From Pterobdella sp. o SKG-2022 (taxonomy: Eukaryota; Annelida; Clitellata; Hirudinida; Piscicolidae), in the NCBI GenBank assembly GCA_964035795.1, contig OZ038322.1, forward strand, positions 4,034,427 through 4,098,426: DNA of 64,000 bases. The letters are read 5' to 3'. Positions 24,543-35,800 of this stretch are shown here, in pieces. The notes beneath the pieces were generated by a model. That model was not told the origin of the DNA, ran no database searches, and saw nothing but the letters and a program-made list of their open reading frames with translations. How positions within the stretch are numbered: the stretch's first letter is position 1; the number at the start of each line of letters is the position of its first letter. The translations under genes and the position numbers were made by a program.

Positions 24543-27277
24543 ATGAAGATTGTGAAAAAAATTTTTTTTGCTTATAATTATATATTTCTTGCAGTTTATG
24601 TAACTGTTTTTTTTTTTTCTATTTTCAACAAGAAATCAAGTGTTTTGCATGTTTATCCACAATATATGTTTGAACCTAATAATAAATTATTTTGTCTCTT
24701 ACCTGCAAATCTGGGTAATATAGAATTGTTTTTTATTTTATTTTTATTAAATTAAATTTATGGTTTTTGAGTTTCATGTTATCAAATCAAATCAGTTACG
24801 AGTATGATTATAGTGACATTAACTTCAAGAGTTTCTAGACCACTGAGTATTATGTACTATGACTGCAAAGTTATTGGGTGCAAAGTAATTTACTAAGTTT
24901 ATATCAAAAAAAAGTTGGTTGTTTGAAACAAAAACAACCATTTTGACAATTTTAAAAATGAAACTTGAAAAGTTGTTTTTATAAATGTATTATCATAATT
25001 AAATCTTACATAATAAGATACCTATAAATTGATATGTATTCAAACCTTGCTCCATATAGCTCAGTGGTTTAGCATTAGACTAATAAGCCAAAGTTGCTGG
25101 GTTTGATACTGTGTGGGCCAAAAATTAGCATTTGTTCCACAGTATGTTTTTGCTACATTAAGTTTTTAACAAGTGTTTTGAACTAGAAGGAAAAGTGCTT
25201 TATAAATACCGCATTATATCAAACAAAATAGTGATCTATCAAATGTTGATTTCACTCAAAATTTGAACATGTAACTTCATCGTCTTCATCTTTTTATTCA
25301 ATATCATCACAATTGAAACCAGAATTTTAATTTTTTTTTGTTATCTTTTTAAATATTACATCTTTTATAGCCTATTCTTTCAAGCAATATCAGCCTTTAT
25401 TACCACCAAAAAATCTTGTTACTTCTAATGGTTTCAGGCACTGTTAAAGTAGATCTGACAAATAATTATGAAGAAAATGAAACAATGTCTGAAAACAAAG
25501 AGCTACAGCCAGGAGGTATATGGTTTCCAAAGAACTGTAAATCTTGGCAAAGACTGGCTATCATAATTCCCTATAGAGATAGGTAGCCAAATGAAGTTTG
25601 AAGTTTATAATTATTAATAGATTCATAATCAATATTTTTTTATTGAAACCATATAGTTATTAATTTGAGACATTGTTAAAAATTTCAGAAGGGAACATTT
25701 ATTAAGACTTTTGCACCGCCTGCATCCAATGCTACAACGACAAATGATTCATTACCAGATCTTTGTTATCGAACAAGTCTGTTTTTTTTCTGCATACGTA
25801 TGAAAAAGTATATAATTTTTTAGTGTAAAAATTAAGAAGTTTCTAAAATTGTTTATAGACTGGGGTAGGAAAATTCAACAGAGGAAAACTGTTGAACATA
25901 GGAGTAGTTGAAGCTATAAAAGAAACAAAAAAGAAAAGAACAAACACAAAGATTTTTGGAGAAAAAGAAAATTTTGATTGCTTTCTCTTCCACGATGTAG
26001 ACTTATTGCCCGAAGATGACCGCAACATCTACCACTGCACCTCACATGTTCACCACCTGATCACTGCCCTTGATGAGACCAGATATCAGTCTGTATCAAT
26101 TTTCACTGATGTATCATCATCATCATTGTATCATCCTCCTCATCATCATCATTATCATCATTGTTTGTTATCGTCATAGTACTATTTCATGTGATTAGAT
26201 GTACCATGAAGCTTTTCAAATCTATTGCATGAGGTTGGGTTGAGAAGTTTATGAGTGTCACCATGAGTTAAGTTGTGGTTTTGAGTCTGTTTGAAGTTTT
26301 TTTTAGATTTTATATAAATAACAAAAACAATAATATATTTGCTTGCAGCATTATGTACTACAATTACTTGGGAGGGGTTTTGTCTGTCAACAAAGATAAT
26401 TATTTCCTGGTTAATTTATTTTTCTACTTTGAATGTAAATAGTTATTTTAAATATTTCTGTGTCAGACAAACGGACATTCAAACTCTTACTGGGGTTGGG
26501 GTAACGAGGATGACGATTACAATGCAAGGTGCTCATGCTTCACTCATCTGCTTAGCACTGCAAGACACCTCAATGCTATTTAAACTGCCCCTCAGGTCTC
26601 AAGAGGTAGGTCTTTTTCTTACCAGACCTTTGCAGCACATCGGGCGCTATAAGATGGTAAAGCATCAGAAGCTGTGGAGGGAGTCATCCAAGTTGGTAGT
26701 CGTGCAATAGTTGTGACCTATATAGTTGCGTTTAAATTCCTAAAGATGGGGATATCAAAATGCTGATGATGAGGATGATGATGGTATAGTATATCGATAG
26801 ATTTTACGTTTAAAAGTTTTTTATTCTAATGCTATTGTTTTTAGCAACGACATGTTTTTGAGTTGGAAAATCCGATGGCAAAATGATGGTGTGGGGCAAT
26901 TGGTTGAAGTGAAGAATATGACTGTTATTGGGGATGAAGTGCACAACAAAACAGTGAATAACAACAATGCTTACAAAGTCGATGAGATTGTTCTCAAACC
27001 TCTCTACACTCATATCAAGTAGCATTTGATCAATTTATGATATGAATAGAAATAAAGTAATAATGCAAATTTGTAAAGCGCTTCACTGAAACGTAAATTT
27101 TGAAGATCTTATAAATTTCAAGAGTTGATGCTGGCAAGGAGCCGAAAGAAATTCCAAAAATAGATGACAGTGTACCGAGAGTGTCTATGTGGTGGTGAGT
27201 GACTATTGTTTTCTAGATCAATCTTTTTATAACGTCACCAGATAATGGTTGTTTTCAGGAAAAGCTTAGAGGATTAA
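24543..27277 (+). CDS. Beta-1,4-galactosyltransferase family protein (GT7), Golgi type II
   Basis: Transfers galactose or N-acetylgalactosamine to GlcNAc-type acceptors in the Golgi lumen. Ten exons: 24543-24714, 25438-25582, 25689-25776, 25859-26088, 26349-26409, 26467-26528, 26596-26691, 26845-27018, 27123-27194 and 27259-27277, giving 372 aa, all in phase. A short basic N-terminus is followed by one membrane segment (about residues 7-27), typical of a type II Golgi enzyme. Family blocks in order are LAIIIPYRDR, FNRGKLLNIG, the metal-binding DVD at 181-183 (FHDVDLLP), NYLGGVLSVNK, WGWGNEDDD at 241-249, RPLQHIGRYKMVKH and the C-terminal PLYTHIKVD. WGWGN replaces the usual WGWGG. The sequence does not decide between galactosyl and N-acetylgalactosaminyl specificity. 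A SINE lies in intron 1. Confidence 0.9.
25048..25215 (+). repeat. tRNA-derived SINE, copy 1
   Basis: A tRNA-like head (ATAGCTCAGTGGTTTAGCAT as A box region; GGGTTTGATACTG as a decayed B box) is followed by a body containing TTAGCATTTGTTCCAC and GAAGGAAAAGTGCTTTATAA. The same head-plus-body order occurs at 36901-37070. It is in intron 1 of the galactosyltransferase gene. Confidence 0.8.
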
Positions 27278-28166
27278 GCTAAATAAATACTTATTCTTTT
27301 TTATATCAATAATAAACAATTATTTTACGTCGATTTATGCAAAAATTTTATTATATTATTGATCAAAAAAACAGCATTACTTAAATTAGCTAATGTTTTA
27401 TGATAAGACTAAACTTATCGAAAATTATAGCTGTTTTTTGCTCAATATGTTTACTAAAATTCTTTTTTAAATCGATGTGAAATAATTGTTGAATATTATT
27501 TATAAGTACATCAAGATGTCTCTAAAAAGTTATATCAATAACTCTAAATCGTAAATTCACTAGATAAAGAAATCGATTATTTCTTAAGAAACGAGGCATT
27601 TCACTTCATGGAATGTTTCTCAATTATGAGAAAATATTTTTATAAGAGTATTGTTTTTATATTCAATAATTTCAATGACGGTTCCATATTGGGTGTAATG
27701 GAAAATTGTAATTGGGTTGATGTGCGATAAGCGCTGATTAACTGCGACAGTAATTAATACAGTGGGGTTTTCATTATTGTTGTTATTGTTTTAGCCTTTA
27801 GTCACCACACTATACCAACAATTAAAATTCCTCAGGTTTCTCAACTATTACTTTCCATAGTATTCCAAAAAAACATTGTTTTTCGTTAATTAGTTTTATC
27901 GCAGTTTTGATATTCATTGGTTTATGAGATGCTTTTGAAATTTTTTAATCCAATAATTTTAGAGGTAAGATAACCATGAAGATGTCTTTAACTTTCCTTA
28001 TTTGTAATTGTTCATCACTACCTTTGATCATGTAAAAATGTAATTTTTTGAAATTTAAAACTTCCATTTATTTTTGAATCGAATAAAATACTAAATATTA
28101 TTTTAATATAAATAATTATAATAAAAATATATAATTAAATTATGAAAGAAGAAAAACTTCAATAAA
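27278..28166. other. Convergent spacer, no gene seen
   Basis: AT-rich sequence between the ends of the galactosyltransferase and LRR genes. Poly(A)-signal-like motifs occur on both strands. No coding region was supported. Confidence 0.5.
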
Positions 28167-31100
28167 TCAGTCAGGAAATGTGAATGACTGAAATTTTGAT
28201 TGTAGAAAATCATCGTTTTCACGATTATTTTGAGGATCGAATTGTGAGACATAGAGTGTTGAATCCTTAGACCTCTTCAGGGACTTCTTTGAAGGAACCC
28301 TCTTCATTGAGTCTTGCCCTGTGGTCGTTTCATTTGTATACAATAATGTTTCAAGCCTTTATAGTTATGCTTACGACTCGAAATTTTATAGAATTAAATA
28401 TATCATTATATTTTTAAAAAATAGAAATAAAATGGTAGAGTTTAAGAATTCGAAATTTTCCGATTGAATTTGTGCTTGTTAAATCTCTCACCGACATGAG
28501 CTCCTATAACGTTGGTTTTTTTGAGAAGTTTTTGAAATGTATTTGGAAGCACTGTTATGCAGTTCCTTGAAATGTTTAATTCTTTGAGAGACGCCATTTT
28601 GACTAGGGTTTCTGGTAGAGTTGCTACGTAATTGTCACTAATCTGCATTTGTAATATTTATTTCATTGTTTTTGTATCATTGAAGACTTTAGCAATAAAT
28701 TTAAAGTAATTACATTTAACGTGTGTAGATTTTTCATTTTGTTGATTTCATTGGGCATACTATTGATGTTATTGTTTGACAGATCTAACTCGCGTAAAAT
28801 ATGCAGGCAAGCAAAGTCATCTTTGAAGCTATAAAGTTGGTTGTCTGACAGATTCATTTTGGTAATTCCTGCCATGGCATCGAAGTTCTCTTTCACGAAA
28901 TCTGTCAAGAGGTTGAAAGAGAGGTCTAAGTATTGCAGGTTCCTGGCATCACCCCACGCTGTGAACATTATCTCTATCGAGTTGTGAGACAAATCGAGGT
29001 ATCTGAGGTTCGATAATTTAGTGAAGTCGTTTGGGATCATTTCGATCTCGTTGTAAGAGGCGTCTATGTAAATCATATTGCTCATTTTGCCCAGACCTGC
29101 GCAACATTTCAAGCTTTACAATATTTAGTGGGTCCAAAATCATTCAAAATATAGATATTAAACAAGGGTGAAAATATAAGAAAAAAAAAACCCTTTCTAA
29201 AATAACTCAAAAAAATATAGGGATAATTTTTGTATCTCACCCATGATATTGAATATTTCATTGTGCGATATTATGAAATACATCATATTCTTTAACTTGT
29301 ATATTTCTATAGGCAATTCTTTGAGCTCATTGTAGGACAGGTCCAAATATGTCAAACCTGATGGAATATTCAATGGGTTGTGATGAAGATTCTGGTGTAA
29401 TGAAGCTTTTATAAGTTTCTGCTTAACTGTTTGAACATTTTTTTTTGATTCTCATTGTTTTTTTCCAAATATATTTTAATATTAACATTGAATTTGTTAA
29501 GTGCCCAGTGAGGTTTACTTAATAAGCTTTTAATTGTAATACATTATCAAAAAATATTTTTAGTATTGAATAAATTTGAATATTTTTCTTATAATTATTA
29601 AGGCTTGTTGCATATACTGGTGCGTAGGGCAGAAAAAAATGTTTCCACGCAATCATAATATTTTCATTTCATTTATTTAAGCTTTTAGTAAGATTTAGTT
29701 AATGGATTTTAAAATTTTGAGTTTTATAACCATTTACCTTTAATATATAGGATGGTGTCTGGGATGTTGTTCAGTCCTACGTTGATGAGCTCCAACTTCG
29801 TCATGTATTTGGCTATGTCAAAATTTCCTAGGGCTCCTATTACGTTGAAACTCGAGATGAAGAATGGATTGTTTGATAGGTTCACTTCAAGCAAGGTCTC
29901 TTTCGGCACTGACATTCTTGTCGATTTAATTCGTCTTCATAATATTTCCCCATAAAATTGATAGATTGTTCATGAAGATAAAAATTGATATTGAACAAAA
30001 GTGAAGCTTGAAATATGCTTACTTTGTTATCTCATTAGCCCCGGCACTCAAAACCTTCAACACATACAAAGCCTCTATTTCTTTTGGGATTTCTGTGAAC
30101 TTGTTGCCGTCTATGTACAAATACTCTATCGTTCGAAGCCTCGAGAACTTCTTGGTTAGTTCGCTTAATCTGTTGTTTGAAATGTCCAAAGTCACCAGGC
30201 ATTGTTGCTTGCCGAGTCTGTTTGGCAAGCTTTCAATTTTGTTGTGTGACACGTATAAGTGTTTCAAAGCCACGCACAAACCTCAAAAATAAAACATGTA
30301 AAACAATCTCGATTTTGAAATGTGCTTAATTTATTCTGAGTAACTGTTGTTAAGTTGCTTGTATGATAATATTGAAGATACCGATATTTGGAGGAAGCCT
30401 CTTAAGTTGGTTGTGAGAGAGGTTGAGAGCGATAAGTGATTGCATAAGGTCGACTTTTTTTGGGAAGCTTGAGAGGTTGTTGTAACTCAAATCCAAATGC
30501 GTGCATCTTTCAAGGTTCACAAACTGATGGAGTTTTGAGGACAATTTTAATCCTTTTAGACATTCTTGGAGTGTCTTTAAAAACTTCATCATGTTTTAAT
30601 GATTATCCATTGATGAAGATAAAATATATTCTTACATTTGAAACATCAGAGAGATTGTTGTGGGAAAGATCAATTTCTGCCAACCATTTTAAATCACAAA
30701 ATGGCTTTGGAATTTGTTCAACATTGTTGTAAGAAAGGTCAAGTTTTGTGAGTCTTTTAAGCATTCCAAAAGACTCAGGTATTGCCGTGAGTAAGTTGTT
30801 TGAGAGGTTCAAAGAGTCCAGAGCATAGCCGATAATGCAGAAGTCATCTTGAATGAGCGATATGTTGTTATTGGAGACGTCCAGATGACGCAGGTATTTT
30901 GTAAGTCCAACTTTTGCTGGTAACTCTTTGAGTTTATTGAAGGACAGATCAAGCTTGGTGAGGCAAAGAAGGCGGTCGATGGTGGGAGGAAGTTTTTCGA
31001 TGAGGTTGTTGGACAGCTGCATCTCGTGAAGCATACACGGTCTCACCTGGCCCATGTTATTGTTGGGTATTAATATGGTAATAATTCAAAGTTTATTTTT

Positions 31101-31853
31101 AATTTTGAAATACAATTTCGTGAGTTTTTTTAAAGCTAGTTGCATTTTGAAGTTACGGATTGCAATGTTTGATTCATTTCACGGTTCTATTTATGAAAGC
31201 TTCAAAAAAAATTAAATCGATTTAACATTTCATCATCTTTTCTATAAAACTCTCCAAACCTTCATGGAAGCAAGTGTTTTAATGCGGTTGTGGTCGGCTT
31301 TTAAAATCATGGGCCGCTTGTACATGTTTTTAGGAACTTTGCGGATCAAGTTATTTGACAAATCTACGAATTCTAAAGTTTTCGAGTTTCCTAGGCCATT
31401 GGGAATTTTTTTTATTCTATTTGACTGAGCTTCGAGTTTTATTAAGGGTGGTTTGTTCAGGGATTTCGGTAAAGCTTTGATGCGATTTTCTGAAAGATTC
31501 AAATATGTGAGTTCTTTGAATTTGCATACTGAATTGGGAACTTTTGAAATGTAATTGTGTCTCAAATCGAGAACTTGCAGTCGAGACATTACAGAAATTT
31601 TGTTAGGAATTTCAGTAAGCAGATTATTAGGGGCCTCTAAACGTCTAGCAATCCATCCTATTTCTTCGTTTGAAGTCATTTCTTTGGGCCATTTTTTCCA
31701 TAGAACAGTGTTGAAGCAAATATCAGCTCCAGGTTCTTGCTTTCTCTCAATGAGGTATGTTCTAACCATTATGAAACGTTTCAGTTGAGGCACCAGGGCG
31801 CAGATTTTGCTGCCTGGCCCCATGACTGGTATGTGCTTCTCTTTAGTTAACAT
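28167..31853 (-). CDS. Long intracellular leucine-rich-repeat protein
   Basis: About 801 aa from nine exons on the minus strand: 31853-31260, 31046-30636, 30523-30382, 30281-30023, 29934-29738 (or from 29916), 29357-29241, 29096-28714, 28642-28492 and 28318-28167. Phases agree throughout, and the 22-23 residue repeat period is kept across the joins. After about 90 residues rich in charged and hydrophobic amino acids come roughly 25-30 repeats of the type LxxLDLSxNxLxxLP, the pattern of SHOC2/LRRD1-like cytosolic proteins. The C-terminal tail of about 50 residues is basic then polar (VPSKKSLKRSKDS). There is no signal peptide, membrane segment or cysteine-capped LRR flank, so an intracellular binding scaffold is inferred. 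The orthologue was not identified; LRRD1 has a death domain that is not visible here. The last exon has an alternative open frame, so the tail is tentative. Confidence 0.85.
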
Positions 31854-32888
31854 TTTGTCCCTTTTCTAGTTTGCCAATTTAGAAAAGTTTCATTCTTGGT
31901 CGTTGAAAATTAAGTAAAAACAAAATTTAAAAATATTCTTTTTCAATTAATGTAAAACAATTTCATAAATAGTTTTTCAATCATGTAAAACTGAATCAAA
32001 ATTCGTGTCTATTAACTTTATTTTTATTTAAAAGCTGACGTTTTGCGCATTTAGTTTTAAACATTTGGAATGATCACTCTAAAATTTTACTCATTGGAGT
32101 CCTACTTATATTTAATTTCGATTTTTGATAATTTCATTCAAATATTGAAGAATTTACTTCGAATGAACAAAGCATCGATTCCATTTTTAGGCTAAGATGG
32201 CTTATTTGGATAACAAAACTGGAGTTCATGGGCTCCAATCTCAGGCTAAACATTATCTCAGTCGATTGTCTTAAAGATGAAAAACTATATTCATCCAAAA
32301 AATCATTGAATTACAATATTTTAAAGTTTTTACATTGAAATCAATTAATTTATAATTCAATTTATAAAAACATTAGATTTTGAAATAAAACAGTAGGTTT
32401 TCTGTGATAATTGATGTTAATTCATGGTCTTCCAACCAGCCTTACTATTTAGACATCCTAATTGAGATATTTGAGGTAAAATATTCTGAAAAAACTATCG
32501 TTTTTAACCACTCGACAATTTAAGGATAAAAATTGAATATTATTTCTAAAATCGAATAAACACGAAATTCACTCTATTTAAATAACTATAAAATTTTTAT
32601 GACATGAAGTTTTAATAAAATTATGAAAGATTCAAGAAGCATTGATCAAAAACACATACCTTTAATAATCGCATACCAAATTTATTTAGGTAGAAACAAT
32701 ACAGATTATAGAACCAAAAAAGAATTGTTCTAGCATGAACTTCAAGTAGTTATTCAAAACCTCTCACGACCATATATAAACTGGCCTTACAAGCGTTCAT
32801 GTAGGCCATACTGAATCATAAAAGCTATTGTAGCTAATGGTTTTTTAATTTTTTGAATTTTTTTTTTAAGAGCACAACTGACGTTTTG
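31854..32888. other. Divergent spacer, no gene seen
   Basis: AT-rich sequence between the LRR gene start and the SLC15 start. It likely holds both promoters. No coding exon could be supported. Confidence 0.5.
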
Positions 32889-35800
32889 ATGGGGTCTCAA
32901 GTAAGCTTTATAATTGACATCTTTTCAAATTTTTAAATAAAATTCGTTAGGCTTATCTAACTTGTTTGAGGTTTTATTTTGAATTTTAAACTAATTTTTA
33001 ATTAAACCTGATCAAACCACATCTTGAAAAGATCTTCCCTGACCCTTCTCTGCAGAACAAGCACCCACGCAGAGCATTTTTAATCATAACAAACAACTTT
33101 TTTGATTCTTTGGGCTTTTATGGAATGAAAGGTTTTCGATGTTTCTTGTAATTTTTTTTGAAAAAAACATTTAGTCATAAAAAGCAATGATTTTAGAGGC
33201 TCTAAAAAGTAAAGGTTCAACTTTATTTTAGCTTCCCTCTAAAATTGGTGCCAATTATTCAGCTATTGTTATCTTCTACTTATGGAAGGAGTTGAATGTA
33301 AGTAAAGCTAACTCTGCTTCAATGTACCATCTCTTCTCCATAGTCAACTTCGGAACAGCTATTTTTGGAGCAACTTTTGGAGATGGAAAACTAGGCAAAA
33401 TGAGGTTGATTTGTTTTAGTTGGCATTCAATTTTTGCTTTAAATACGCAAACATTTTTTAAACCATATGAATGTATGAAAAGTACAGTAAGCAATTAAAT
33501 TTGCATCATTATCAAATGCCAGGACAATAATGCTTGCTTACATCATATACATTGGAGGATTAGCTCTTCTCATCTTATCAACCATACCTTTGCTACATTC
33601 GCGTCCTGGGTAGAAAACTTAAAACAAAAAATTTAAGCAATATAAAATTTTTTTAGAATTCATAGTAAATGAATTCTCACACATCCAACCTTCATCTTAC
33701 GGCATCAACAGCTGGCTGACCTACGTTTCGTTGTTCATGGCATCATTTGGCTCCGGATGCATTAGACCCAACATGTACGCTATAGGAGGCGACCAGTACA
33801 ACGACCATCAAGTATGTCTTTTTATCGTTCATTGTGGTATTAATTATTATGTTCTATGTATATTTTTGATAAAAGTTTAGTAATTTGATCATTATTCTTT
33901 ATTTTTTAAAATAATCTTCAAAACATTCTAAAACAGAGTGAGTTGCAAGGCCGCTTTTTCTCCACATTCTACCTCATCACGAACATCGGGATGTTATGTG
34001 CTGCTGGCATCCCATATCTCAAAGGTACTCATTTTATATTTTTACCATTTCAACTTATTCGTTATAAAGCTCACATAGATTAGTTGGGATTTCTTATCAG
34101 CCATGGCTGAGTAACAGCTTGAGCTCTCTAACTGCTTCCATAGCATTATAAAACTAAAAATAAGTTTGCTTTTTGAATAAATTAGCTTTATTGAAACAAC
34201 TGACCTTCTCAAGAAAGCGTGTACTGCTTCGAAAACCAGTGTTACACTTTATGTTTTGGTCTCCTAGGTGCTTCATCCACTGTAGGCGCAGGTACCTCAA
34301 CACCCACCAACTTCAAAATCAATTAACAATTTAAATTATTTCTCATAAAAGTGGTTTTTTTCTTGGGGTCTAAAAAGTACATAAAACACAAATTTTCTCG
34401 CAACATGATCGTTCAAACTGCCGGATGTATATGGGTGAGATTATAGAATTTAGGATTCTAAGTTTAGTTAAAGCTTTATATAAAATACTTTATATAAAAT
34501 ACTATTATAATATTAATAAATATTATAATAACAAACTTTATATAAAATTAAAGATATACTTCCATTCATTGCTTACAGTTTACATTATTTTCATAAAGCT
34601 GGCGTGGAAAAAAATATTAACGGAAAGAAGGGTGGAGAAAAAACATAGGAAACATTGGCTGTATGCCGCAAGTCCAGAATATGAGGTAGGATATGTGAAC
34701 AATTTTTACAGTTTTTTTATACCTATTCGGAATAGCTCATAAGTAATAATAGTGAATGAAAATTTAATAATAAAGTTTAAATTTTTTTCTTGAACACAGT
34801 TTTTTATTGAATTTACAGGAGCAAACAATACGAGACATAATGCAGGCACTGAATATCGCTTTTCTTTACTTGCCTCTTCCCTTCTTTTGGGCCGTTTTTG
34901 AGTTGCAGGTAATTTTATTATTTTCAAGTACACATAATGATAAAAAAATAACATGAAATGTTCACTAACTTCATCAAAACAAATGCATAATACTTGTGCA
35001 CATGACAGTATTCAAAATGGACGTTCCAGGCTCAACAAATGAATGGAGATTTGGTGGGTTGTTCTTTTTTTAAATTTTATTGAATATTTTCGAATGAAAA
35101 TACTTAGTTCCATGAATTTAGTATGTATTTTTTGTTAAAATCCAATAAAGCATTCAACACTTTCATACAGGGGTTCGTATTTCTCTACCCAGAAATGATC
35201 ATAGTGAGTCGTGTGATGAATCTGAATGAAATAATATACATAAGCAATATTACTTAAAGTTATAACTATGTTTCAAAGTTTCTGAACCCAATCTTCATCA
35301 TGGCAATGATCCCCTTCTTTGACTATGTTTTTGCTCCCTTCTTCAAAGCGCGTGGCCTTCCCATCAAGTTCACAACACCAATAACAAAATAACAAGAATA
35401 ACAGTTCAATTAAAAATAAAAATTATAACATAAATACTCAGTTGGAATTTAATATATTTAAATACGTTTTTAGTTTTTCATAGTTGAATAGTTTTATTGA
35501 AAATTTACAGTAACTTGCAAAAACTTACTGCTGGGATCTTTTTGGCTGGTCTTTCTTGCCTCATTTCAGCTGCTCTACAACTTCACATCGATGTTATTGA
35601 CACTTTATTATTTTAAATCTCACTAAAACCTGCTCATTTGTGTTTAATTCAAATTAAATAATACAAAATATATACATTGAAAATAAATCTAATTAGAAAT
35701 ACTACGAAAGACTGATTGATTGAAGTCTTATAAATTGAGATCATCTGTATTATCATTACAGGCGGGTCAGCCTCTTAATATAAAAAACAACCTGACAAAG

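Noticed and set aside
25048..25120. Possible tRNA gene
   Set aside because: Head resembles a tRNA but the stems are broken, and a shared non-tRNA body follows here and at 36.9 kb; it is a SINE.
33232..33262. Upstream acceptor for SLC15 exon 3 (adding LPSKIGANYS)
   Set aside because: Wrong phase with the preceding exon and would add residues absent from the family; the acceptor at 33262 restores YGMKAIVIFY.
33657..33711. Upstream acceptor for SLC15 exon 5 (adding FIVNEFSHIQPSSYGIN)
   Set aside because: Phase does not fit the preceding donor at 33610; the acceptor at 33711 fits, although the longer form remains possible.
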